Positions 24,819 to 35,277 of a stretch of 60,000 nucleotides of DNA are shown one piece after another (position 1 is the stretch's first letter; each line of letters opens with the position of its first letter). Origin of the DNA: Symsagittifera roscoffensis (Eukaryota > Xenacoelomorpha > Acoela > Convolutidae). The notes beneath the pieces were generated by a model that was not told where the DNA came from, did no database searches, and saw only the letters and a list, made by a program, of their open reading frames with translations. The stretch is taken from NCBI RefSeq assembly GCF_963678635.1, contig NC_087065.1, positions 66,621,374 through 66,681,373 on the forward strand, written 5' to 3'. The position numbers were made by a program, and so were the translations under genes.

Positions 24819-25196
24819 TCAAATGGCCAGTCCGTCAAAATTCTGGACTGATGCTGCTGATATTTGTCGATCGTATGTTTTTTTTTCGAGTGAAATAATT
24901 GATGTCGCGTTAAGTGTAGAAATTAATTTCTCTTCCTTGGAGTGTATATTGTCCGTTTCTGCGATTACCCATCCCATAGCTGTTTTCAATGCGCGTGGAG
25001 CTTTAATTGATCCTTTTTTTGTCGTTTGGGGATTAACAGTATCGATGTTGTCTGTTCCTACAATGATGCAAAAAGAGGTGTCGCTCAACGTGCTCACGTG
25101 GTTGTGCTTTTGACAGATAGTTAGGGAGTCAAAAAACCCTGCAATGAGGTTAGATTTGATGCGCTTTGTTTCCTCTATTTCCAAAAATTGCTTCAA
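24819..25196 (-). pseudogene. BEL/Pao protease region
   Basis: A 125-codon - strand frame contains SFCIIVGTDNID, then KGSIKAPRALKTAMGWVIAETDN. In BEL/Pao polyproteins the protease ends with an [IL]IG-x-D segment followed about 20-30 residues later by A-x-K-T-x-x-GWV. The match is specific to that order. After GWV the sequence EEKLISTLNATS resembles the linker to RT, but no RT is found. The catalytic DSG box would lie upstream, around 25260-25200, and is not readable. Truncated. Confidence 0.65.
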
Positions 25197-25239
25197 TTAA
25201 ACGTTGGCTTTTTGTCTGGATTGATTGATTTGGTTTTTC

Positions 25240-26995
25240 GACTACTTTTGAACTGCGGGTACTCTTCTCGTCAATCATCGTGCAGTTTTGAAAGATAAAT
25301 TTGGTTGCGTTCACTGCAAGCGTGCTTTGGAGGGCAGTCATTCACTTGTTTTTATTGTCCGAGGCAATTGTAGTAGAGTTTTTTGATCATAATGAGTTTT
25401 TTCTTCCAATTCTTGGCGACTCCTGGTACTGGCCGCAGCATGCATGTTGATGGCTCTGTCCATCAAAGGGGCAAGGTTTCCGGGTTTTGGCTTTCCAGTT
25501 TCCTGATATCTGGTGTGAACACTGGTTGGTTGAATGTCAAAATCGGTTGTCGTGTTAAGGTAGTCAAAACACTTGTTGTCGCTCTGTCGAGCATTGGTTC
25601 ATCTGGTTATGTTGCATTGGTGGGAATTGATTGCATTCTAATGCGAACTGTCATATGCAATCTTTGAAGTCGGTGCTATTAGGCTACTCGATGTTCTGTG
25701 TAGTGATATGTTTTGTCCTGTGAAGCTACTGCAGGTGTTGCAACTTACAGACGCAAGAAATTACGTATCTAAATGAGCTGAAGTCATCTTCGAACCCAAG
25801 CGTTCCGAAGGTTTCAAGCACATTGATCAAGATTGTCGAGACTTCCATTACGAGTCTCTGTGATGAGTTGATTACTGCTTAAAAACCTCAAGTCTCCTAA
25901 CGAAATTGTTGATAATGAAATCCGATCACCCATGTTGTAGCCGTAGTCGCTGAAGAGCAGGGTTGTACAATTGAATTTTGCATGACTTTCCTTGTTGTCA
26001 ATGTGTGGGGATGGGCCATATTTTTGGCATCTGAGAATGGGTGTTTCTTAATTGATTCTTGAAGCAAACCAAACCACATATTCCATTTCACTTTGCTCTT
26101 TTTCTGGTTCAATCTTGTTCGAATTGACTGGTTCTTTTGTGATCTTTGGCGGTCGTGGCATCTGGCTGCAGGAAAATTCTGACGTCTTGTTATCAATTTA
26201 TGAACTTAAATTTCATACTGGTTCCTGTAAAGAAACAGTTATTTAATTGAGGGCTATTGATGTTATCAAGATTCGTTGATGCTGCAGGATGGCATTTTTC
26301 ATCCCTTTCCCCTTGATATGCTGAGACAAGTGATACTGTAGGTCAAAAACCCAATCCACTGATGTCCATTGAGTGCTGCGTGGTTCTCTTTGATGTCACT
26401 GGAGAAGCGCTGCGATATGTCACTACGTTTGTACTATGGAGTGACTGGTCAATTGTATCAGCAGGGGGCTGCATTGTTGCATGACCTGTTTCAGGGGTAC
26501 TTGCTATTGATTGGCGCTTTATCACTGTGGGTTGTGCTTTTTCTGTCTAGTGACCGGATGGGGGACGCTGGTTGGCAGAATAAACTGGGTAGTGTGGTTG
26601 ATGTAAATTGCCATCAGTTTTTTCTCGTATCATCTATCTGAAGTCACCCAAGGTTTTGTCATGTTCATCTTGTTTTTCCATGAAACGGTTCATGTGTTCT
26701 TTGGCAATGGCGTGTTCAGTTGGTTGGTGCACAAGGTTTATAATTGTATCTTTCAAACTGTTGACAGTTTTCGTCCTTCTTGTGTCTGTGTCAGCAATAA
26801 TTTAGTTCAAATTGATGTCAATGGTAGCCTTTTGTACCCGTCTGAAGAGGCGCTCTACTTTTGCGATGAGAAGGATTCTCTGGGGAAACGTGGCTTCGTT
26901 GGGCATAACTAGCTCGTGACTTTTGTCGTTGAAGTTGTCGCCGATGTAATATCTAGTGGTAACTCTGAATCAGCGAAGGAAATAACCATGGTGCG
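25240..26995 (-). pseudogene. gag: BEL/Pao Gag with C-terminal zinc knuckles (copy B)
   Basis: From about 26995 down, the frame mirrors copy A Gag but has more stops. Near its 3' end (about 25350-25260) the paired-knuckle pattern C-x2-C...C-x5-C...H can be aligned: YNCLGQ, stop, KQVNDCPPKHACSERN, then LSKLHDD. One stop replaces a residue after NCLGQ, and the last Cys-x2-Cys has lost a Cys. These knuckles bind RNA in functional elements. The protease region follows at 25196. Confidence 0.6.
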
Positions 26996-27900
26996 GTAAT
27001 TAAGTATAATGAAAAAAATAAGTAATTGAAAATTACGAATGCGTGATAGTAAATCGTTCCGACACTTGGTCAGGCTGAAACAGTTTAAACAAGAGACAAA
27101 ATTAACCTCCTTTTAGCAAAATTATGCTCTATGTGGTTACAGAAGTTAAACTAGTTTTGTAGCCTAAGCAACTGCAAAAAAGTGATCATTTTTGACACTA
27201 TATTTAAAATCTTTTTAATGATAGCTTGGTCAAGCGGCAGAGGTAAGATGTGTTTTCGGGCGGTTTTGTTCAGTGAAATATACAGGACAAGCTGTCTAAA
27301 TTGGCCTCTCTTTTTTTCTATATTAGGATTTTATTCTTTGTAGAAATTTAATGATTTGAATTATTTGGTTGCACTTAGGTTTTAAGGTATAATTAATTTA
27401 ATTTTCTTTTTGAGTTTTTCCGATTCCAAATTTATACTATATAAACTGCTTGATTTTAAGTCAGCTGTTGCCGTTGGCACGTTTCAACCTAAAACTTGCT
27501 TACCCACAAAAAAACTACGAGCGATTAGTTTTGTTAAATAATTGTTTTTAATTTAAATTATTGCAAGCTCAAATAAAATTTTACAGGCTCCAAACTTCTA
27601 AGCTACGAAACCGCTCTGATAATTTTTTTGTCAATTATTTGACATTTTCTATAGAATTTGAAGCTTTTCAGTAAAAATCGATATTCACAAATCCTCGTTA
27701 TGTTACTCTTTTTTAAAAACCTTAGAAAAAGGTTATCTTTTGTTTCAGTGAATTTTTTTATCCATTTTTTATTCCCATCCAAAAAATGCGGCGGAACATT
27801 GTTTTCGGGTGTTTTTTTTTTGTTTTCCATGAAAAGTTTTTTTGTTGTGGCTTTTCTAATAATCATTGGAATGGATTGTGTGATTAATCATAATCAAGCT
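25380..27900 (-). repeat. Direct repeat copy B (BEL/Pao leader plus gag)
   Basis: Partner of 21354-23990 in the same orientation. Homology runs from AATGAGTTTTTTCTTCCAA (about 25391) to GATTAATCATAATCAAGC (about 27897). The last ~900 bp on the high-coordinate side are the 5' leader or LTR part. Confidence 0.9.
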
Positions 27901-30158
27901 CTTTCAGTCTAATTTCGATCTAACAAGTGAGCGTGCATATTTATAATATCTTTTTAAGGCTCAATTCAAGCCGTAAAAACTTCAGTTTCAACCAAATAAA
28001 AATTTTTTCAGGTGTTTTTAGCTACTTTTGGGAATCAAAAACTTATCAACAATTTTTTTTTAAATTGAATTTTTTCGAAAATTAAAAAAAAAATTACGGT
28101 TTTTTTTTTTTCATTTTTTTGGTCATTTTTCTAGAGACACTGATTTTCAAGCGGCCAATTTTACTATGACAATAAAATATGCTTATACTCTTTTCATTCA
28201 GGTCTTTTTATCTCACCTCGCAGAAAAAACAACGCTTATTTCGAATAACTTTTTTTGTGTTTTTTAAGACTATGGTCGGAACATTTTGTTCTACTTGCAC
28301 AATAACTGGCTATCCTTGTTTTCATTTAATTTTTTGTCTCGAGTATAAACCAATTTATTACTTTAGTAAAATTTGCTCTTGAAAACTGGAGAATAACCGA
28401 TTACGTTGTCTATCATTATTGGAATCATTTTCAATTATGATTCAAGGAAAAACGAGAATGAAGTAGATCTGCATTCAATGGTCTTTGTAAGCTGACTCAA
28501 GGCGAGCTAAGTAATATGGTAGAGCGTAACTGGAATAAGTATTAGATTTAGTAGTTAAATGTCTGTTTTTGAAACGTTTTCAAATAATATGAATGCAGTT
28601 TTCCACTATCCTCCTAGACGAAATTCTTTTCCATATTTACGTTTAACAATGTTCTCAAACAATCCGTAAACTTTATAGAATTATACTGAAAATAGACAAA
28701 AAGCTTATATGACTGATTTTATGGGTTTTTTAGATGACTTTTTAAAACATCAACGTTTATCAGTTATTGAAAATATGAGAATTAGTTTCATCGGTATCTC
28801 TACTCCATGCAATTCTTTCCCCTAAATTGTTATCCATCTTATCAAATTTTTCCCACCGCACTTTGATCCGTTGTTTTTCTCAGTGTAATAGCCAATTTCA
28901 TGGAAACATTTGAAACCGATGAGGTTTTTGACCACATTAATATGTTTTCTAGTTGTTAGGGCTTAGTTGCTAAGCTTGATTAAGATTGGAGAGACAAAAG
29001 TGCTAGGTACAGCTTTTAAAATAAAGATTAACTGAAGTGATACAGAAGAAGAAAGATAAGCTTAAAAACTTTAAAAGGAAAGGTTCTTGTCTTGCAACTC
29101 ATCTTAAGAAAGACCACTATTTTACAATTTTTTTAAATCCCTATCTTGTAACAGTTCTATAGCTAATTTTGTAAGAAGTTTTAATGTTCTTGTAGGAAAA
29201 TTTCTAAGCAGCCAAACTAAAAGGTGGCATAAAAAGATAGAATGATAAATGTTAAAATCGTTTTAGAAAAATTGAGTTAACGGTGTTAACTTATTAAAAT
29301 TTTCCGGACAAAACACGTTTTATTCAAATAGGAACGACATTAAGCTAGTCAAAATATAGTAACTTGACCCGAGTCTGTTTGAACTGCTCGTTTTATAAAT
29401 TACGCAGGGTGAATTATCACGCACTACAAAATCATTTTGAGTCAGCTATTGGGTCTTAATAATTCCATACACAGCTCAATTTTTGAATTTTAAGCTCATC
29501 CAATGTTATCAGCCTAAAATTCGTTTTTTCGCCAAAATTTAACTAGTTAATTACTATTCGAGACCAACTAAAGGCTGTCGGAATCTGATATTTTGATAAA
29601 ACTGAAATTTATCGTTATCAAGCAAAAAATATGTTCTCGCGTTCAGAATTTATGTGTCTTTCCTTCTGAACCTTTGTTGGGCTGTGTAAGGTGGCTCCAT
29701 TTGATATAATTTTCTTACCAGTTAATTTAAGATTTCAGCAAAAATTTTGATTAGTTTCAAAACAGCCAAAATAGAACTTTTTGAGTTAAATTTTGCTTCT
29801 GAGTTTCATTTGAAAACTGCAGCATAATACATGTAATTCTAGTAAGACTCTAAGCAACTTTTGTTCTGCTATTTTTTGTTTTTTCCTAATTAAATTGAGA
29901 AAAACGCGTTTGAAGTTTTCAATATTGTGTTCGTTTCCTCCGGATAGTTTAAATCAGCACCGTATGTTGATGTCCTCAAAAACATCTCTTTAAAAGCCTT
30001 TGCAGCTAAGTGAAATATCTCAATTGCTTTGTTACCCAAATCCCTGAAAATAAGGAAACAGTTCAGTATGAATTTTAGGACGTTGATCAGTCATGTCACA
30101 TAACAAAACATTAAGGGTTTTACTCTGCTTAGAACAGAGTATGATTTTTTGCTTTCAG
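27901..30158 (+). other. Non-coding DNA, probably intron
   Basis: AT-rich sequence with homopolymer runs (poly-T near 28050-28120) and no convincing exon or repeat. It lies on the same strand between the TRPM exon and the terminal coiled-coil exon. Confidence 0.3.
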
Positions 30159-30367
30159 AACGACTTCAGTTCATGGACCAAGAACAGAAAGAAGAAAAAG
30201 AGAACCGAAGGCTCGAACTGAACAATATGAAAAGGGAACTAAGAAACACAAAGGATATCAATGACAAACTTGACAAAATTTACAACCTAATCGATAAAAA
30301 GGTTGGTGCTGCGTTGCAATCGGACGCAAAATCAGCTTGGGAAAGACCCAAAACGTCTGGGCGTTAA
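30159..30367 (+). CDS. Terminal exon encoding a coiled coil; candidate C-terminus of the TRPM-like gene
   Basis: The acceptor TTTTTTGCTTTCAG (ends 30158) precedes an open stretch of 68 codons ending at TAA 30365-30367. The peptide is highly charged and helical (DQEQKEEKENRRLELNN, then KDINDKLDKIYNLIDKK), with Leu/Ile at heptad spacing, followed by a polar tail ending PKTSGR. TRPM channels end in a C-terminal coiled coil that assembles the tetramer, so this may be the last exon of the gene whose pore exon lies 14.7 kb upstream. Its start phase (1) does not match the end phase (2) of the pore exon, so intermediate exons would be needed. It could equally be the last exon of another gene. Confidence 0.55.
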
Positions 30368-31787
30368 CATGCTCAATCCACATCAAGAGGTTTTGATCAC
30401 TCACAGATATTCGTTTTTTTAACTAGATTGCTAAACTTCAACCGAGATTTGAACTCCCAATGATTATCGTTGCCGGCTAAGAGGTATCTCTTGGTAACAA
30501 GATTTGAGCTCACAAATTTAATCAACGTTTGAAAGTTGCAAAAAATCATGAACCACTCGGATTTTTTGTAAATAGTTTAGCGGGAGGGAACTTCAAACGT
30601 CTAGAAAACGTTTGAAATTGAGTAGTTGTTTTGCATTATGCTCCCCAGAGTATTTTTGCAGTTCGAGGCTGAGGCGTTGCTGCTTTACTTAGATGGTCTG
30701 CTATTAAAAATGAATGTTTGACTTATCGAACTAGTCAAAGTCAAATTAACATTGTAACCAATTGACGTATACTAGTAAACTCAACTATGTCTAATGTGAA
30801 TTAGCTAGGGTAATGAGATCGATCCTCGGCAGGAACTACAGTGGCCTTTGCTTCGGCAATATTGAAAACAACTTCATTACAACTACATTCAGCCTTCTTT
30901 TAATATTATTTTCAACATTATTCATTTGTCGGTCATTATATATCAGTGGGAGTTCAGTTTGTTCAATAAAGGCTTCAGAAAATTCTATCACCAATAGAAA
31001 CAATCAATTGTTACAAACCCCTTATTCTTACATTAACTGATCAATTCATTATTACTTTCTTTGTTTGTATTTTCAAGCAAGAGAATATAGACTATTAATT
31101 TGGTAGTTTAGCCTTCGGAACTCGAGTTTTCCAGTACAAGCACAAAGTTTTCTAATATTAATTTTTTTCGCTTCTTTTCAACAGTAAGTTACGACGCGCA
31201 ACGCTCAAAAAAAGATAACTCGGGAAATGTATTTTTTCAAAACTTGAAATAATTTAATTATGAAAAATCACAACGAACAAAAAAATTGTTTTGGTGAAAC
31301 TGTTTCGGCATTTATAAACTGTTTTCCCCATTTTTATGCTGGTGAAACTGTTTCGGCAACGCTCGCAGAGTGGGAAAAAAATTAGAGTCGCCATTTTAAC
31401 AAGTAAGTCTCCTTTTCAAGCCTTTTCTTTCCTTATTCGGGTTCCAATAAAATATATTTCAAAAGTTATCTGGTAAAGACTATTGGCACAAATCACGCTG
31501 TTTAATGAGGCAAATATTTTAACATGCAAGCTTCAATTTATGTCAACAGTTCAAAAAAAAGGTGCAGAGATGCAGAGAAGCAAATTTGAACATGCAAATT
31601 TGATATAAGTTTTGATATATCTTTAGTAGAGTTGAAAAAAATGAACAAGGTTTGAAATTTATTTAAAAAAATTCAGTTGAACTATCGTATCCGAATCATA
31701 CCACATGCAAGCACATCCAATCGAGCCACATTGATGAGACAAACTCCAATTTTTTTTACTTACGGATGTCCTTATTTTTTTGTTCCT
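30368..31787. other. Intergenic DNA
   Basis: No gene is supported. A 75-codon + strand frame at 30813-31040 has a hydrophobic core but no splice or start context and is not claimed. An 18-nt direct repeat GGTGAAACTGTTTCGGCA occurs at 31293-31310 and 31341-31358. A B-box-like GAGTTCAAATC (- strand) lies near 30450. Confidence 0.3.
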
Positions 31788-33390
31788 CTATTCTTTTTTT
31801 TTGGGACGAATTTTTTGTTCCTCTATGATACAACAGTAGGATACACATTTGGAGGAGGAGATAATTTGCAGACAAAAGGCACCCTTGCGTCGATGGTCCA
31901 GTGGAAAATCTGACCTCAAAATAATCTTCTTAGGCATTAAATTGTACAAATTACGTGCGGAAGAAATGGAAATTTCCCTACAGATGTCAAAAACTACAGT
32001 TTTCAGGTTCTCAGGCTGATCTTTGTAGCCTTCAATTGAGCTTCCATGTATGTCCACACATTTTGGATGGTGCTTAAATCAGGGTTATACGGTGGCCAGT
32101 TCTCTCTAGATATGCCGTTACCAACTCAACGAACGGTTGCACAGCTTTCCGTGCCCGCGGAATGAGGCGTTGCCGATCTGAATTACTTCAGTGTTCGTGA
32201 TCGTGTTTATATCAACTGTCCCCAGATTATTCAAGTACCTCTCAGCAGTTCATTTAGCAGTTTCAACAGCACGTTAACATCTGTGCCGCTGATACAAACC
32301 GTCAATTGAAAAAAGATTTGAAGACATGAAAGTTGCTTTTTTGACTCCGCTGTTTCAGCCTCTTGTTCAAATTATAGACCCCGCTGTCACTGCGAATCAA
32401 AACTTGGTTTTGTCGCCGAAAATAACGTTTTTCCTGTCCTGGAAGGTTACTTCGCTTCACCATTTCACCCAGAGTTGTCCTGTTTTGCAAATTTTTGCTT
32501 TATTAATAATTTTTTTCAGCTGCAGCGTGCTCTCTGAAGCCGGTTTTATCAGATAGTTTCTCTAGATAGTCACCTCTCTGAATATTGTTATGCTGAAAAT
32601 ATTAAAACTCACACTAGGTTCTTTAAGCGATGTCTTATTGTTCCGAATTTCGTAACGAAAGTAACGGAATATTTGTGCTCTGGGTGAGTTTTTTTTTCTT
32701 CACAGACAAATTACAAATTTGGAATTTTTAACTAGCCATTTTGACGGAGCTCTTTAGATCATGCAAAAGGTATCGTTGTCTTGAGCTAAAACTTAAAAAG
32801 ATATTTTACCTGTGATCCCTTTTAGTAGAGTTATGGGGGTTTAAGTATTGCTATTTTGGCCAATTTGGGACAATCAATGCGCGATATATTTCCTCGCGCT
32901 ATGAACGCGTAAGCGGAGATTAAGTCTATCTTAGAAATTTTTCCAAATTGGTTGAAAGAAGCTTATTTGCCATAATTGATATGTTAGTAGGAGCGAAGTC
33001 TATTACTTTGTACTTTATATGTGGTGTGGGGTGATGATTTTCAAAAGAAAACCTCAAATATATATTTTTTTCTTTTTATTTTATTACAATTATTTTTTTC
33101 GTGTTATTTTTTGTTCCATGGACATTAAAAGGCAGTCGGAACATTCAGTTTTTCGCCCTGATACGAGCAGTATTGGTGTTTTTGGTGGCCATCATCTTCA
33201 GTTGACGCTTGTATTTTGAATCTAGTTTTGATGGTCGACCAGACCGCTTAGCTTCCACCAAATTCCCATTCTTGATGAATTTTTTCATAATTGTACGTTC
33301 ACTCGAAACATTAATCATTCAACTTTTTCTTGGGTTTTCGCTCAACAAATACTCATACTGCAAAAAGATAGTAACTTAAGTGCGTTGATC
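31788..33390 (-). pseudogene. Tc1/mariner-type transposase (broken, N-terminal part multiplied)
   Basis: Read on the - strand, the N-terminal HTH ends in EAKRSGRPSKLDSKYKRQLK (within each 450-bp unit, about 33350-33130 in the first). A second HTH remnant, GTIRHRLKNL, lies near 32640. The catalytic domain starts VIFGDKTKF near 32420. The DN-x-P-x-H box appears as GNASFRGHGK near 32165. The third catalytic box reads WPPYNPDLSTIQNVW near 32095-32050, where the usual NPIEN Glu/Asp is Gln. The C-terminal part is open 31788-32057. An AT-rich insertion of about 450 bp separates the two HTH parts. Frameshifts are numerous. Certainly non-functional. Confidence 0.8.
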
Positions 33391-34351
33391 AAAAATGATT
33401 TTAACCATTTTGCAATTTTTTTAAAGTAGCAACCCGCACTGACAAAAATGGATTACTTTGTACTTTATATGTGGTGTGGGGTGATGATTTTCAAAAGAAA
33501 ACCTCAAATATATATTTTTTTCTTTTTATTTTATTACAATTATTTTTTTCGTGTTATTTTTTGTTCCATGGACATTAAAAGGCAGTCGGAACATTCAGTT
33601 TTTCGCCCTGATACGAGCAGTATTGGTGTTTTTGGTGGCCATCATCTTCAGTTGACGCTTGTATTTTGAATCTAGTTTTGATGGTCGACCAGACCGCTTA
33701 GCTTCCACCAAATTCCCATTCTTGATGAATTTTTTCATAATTGTACGTTCACTCGAAACATTAATCATTCAACTTTTTCTTGGGTTTTCGCTCAACAAAT
33801 ACTCATACTGCAAAAAGATAGTAACTTAAGTGCGTTGATCAAAAATGATTTTAACCATTTTGCAATTTTTTTAAAGTAGCAACCCGCACTGACAAAAATG
33901 GATTACTTTGTACTTTATATGTGGTGTGGGGTGATGATTTTCAAAAGAAAACCTCAAATATATATTTTTTTCTTTTTATTTTATTACAATTATTTTTTTC
34001 GTGTTATTTTTTGTTCCATGGACATTAAAAGGCAGTCGGAACATTCAGTTTTTCGCCCTGATACGAGCAGTATTGGTGTTTTTGGTGGCCATCATCTTCA
34101 GTTGACGCTTGTATTTTGAATCTAGTTTTGATGGTCGACCAGACCGCTTAGCTTCCACCAAATTCCCATTCTTGATGAATTTTTTCATAATTGTACGTTC
34201 ACTCGAAACATTAATCATTCAACTTTTTCTTGGGTTTTCGCTCAACAAATACTCATACTGCAAAAAGATAGTAACTTAAGTGCGTTGATCAAAAATGATT
34301 TTAACCATTTTGCAATTTTTTTAAAGTAGCAACCCGCACTGACAAAAATGG
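33002..34351. repeat. 450-bp tandem array, three copies
   Basis: Copies at 33002-33451, 33452-33901 and 33902-34351 look identical base for base. Each carries, on the - strand, the HTH part of the Tc1-like transposase and ends with the 19-bp terminal sequence of the adjacent MITE. Both array edges share ATTA, a 4-bp microhomology at the duplication breakpoint. Confidence 0.97.
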
Positions 34352-35277
34352 ATTAGGATGTTAGTATGAAAAAAGTACGTTGATTAAATTTAAGTCGATT
34401 TTAGTATGAAAAAAGTACGAAGATTGAAGAAAAAAGATGAAGATTGATTTGGATCGATTTAAAATCGATTTAAATTGATCTGAAATCCCAGCTAAAAAAT
34501 GATTCAGATCAATTTTAAATCAATTTAAATGCATTTTTCCAGTCTGAATTTATTTTTAATTTTAAGGTGATAAAAACTGATTTAAATCATTTTAAATTGA
34601 TTTTTTTTTTCATTCGAGATCTATCAGTTTTGAATTTTGATTGCATTCATTCATTGCCTATCTTTTTTCATTTTACATCCATAGCGTATTGTAGCATTAA
34701 AAAAAACAATTAAAAAGACCAATATATTGATAAAATTCTTTGATTTTCTTGCATATTTGAGTTGAAAAACGGATCTATCTTGACCTTTTTTTTAATTCGT
34801 TTTATAAGTTTTGCCCAAAATCTGATTCATCTTCATAATTTTCTATGATTTAATTGCATATTAATGAGACCAAGTTTTAATTTGTTTTCACCTTTTTCTT
34901 GTGTTACATAGGGTTTTGAAAAATCTGATTTACAATAATTTTCTATAATCTCATTGCCTATTTTCATGCTTAAAATTTGATAAATGTGGATCGTTTTATT
35001 GAATTCTGTAACATCTGCAACCTGAAGTGTTTGTATTTAAAAAATCAAAAACGTATTAGCAAAAAAAATGATTTCAGTGAGTCCAAAATTCCATTCAAAC
35101 CGATTTAAATTGATTTTAAGACACTTAAAATGATTTAGAGTTTTCAAAAAGATCAACTTAAATCCATTAAAAAACCATTTAAGTTCGTAAAATATGCATT
35201 GTTAATTCATTTGGATTGATTCAAAACGATTTCAAAATCAATTTAAATCAATCCGAAACCATTTTTGTCAGTGCGGG
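34333..35277. mobile_element. MITE-like non-autonomous element, 945 bp
   Basis: Perfect 19-bp terminal inverted repeats: CCCGCACTGACAAAAATGG at 34333-34351 and its reverse complement at 35259-35277. There is no coding capacity. The interior is packed with variants of GATTTAAAT and TTTAAATCGATTTT near both ends (about 34435-34610 and 35095-35250), typical subterminal repeats. A target-site duplication is not obvious (left flank GTAGCAA, right flank ATACTTC), so the superfamily is open. Confidence 0.8.

Larger units (their letters stand above)
21354..27900 (-). mobile_element. BEL/Pao-like LTR retroelement remnants, two tandem direct copies
   Basis: On the - strand, copy B (27900 to 25380) runs through a leader, a gag region and a paired zinc-knuckle region. 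A protease region follows (25196-24819), then an unassigned segment. Copy A (about 23990 to 21354) repeats the leader and gag and ends at the gap. Two BEL/Pao hallmarks are visible. One is the gag C-terminal pattern NCLGQ...DCPPKHAC...SKLHDD at about 25350-25260. The other is the protease pattern IIVGTDNI followed by ALKTAMGWVIAE. All frames carry stops. Element ends (LTR boundaries, primer site) are not defined. Confidence 0.7.

Noticed and set aside
21354-27900. Direct repeats A and B as a pair of 2.5-kb LTRs of one element
   Set aside because: They contain Gag coding remnants, and the region between them is too short and lacks RT and integrase; better read as two gag-leader copies.
30440-30520. 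B-box-like sequence suggesting a tRNA-derived SINE on the - strand
   Set aside because: The A-box spacing is too short and no second copy is seen in the window.
33019-34119. Three identical + strand frames of 66-73 codons in the 450-bp repeats
   Set aside because: They are antisense to the transposase HTH, have no motif, and are repeated only because the DNA is.
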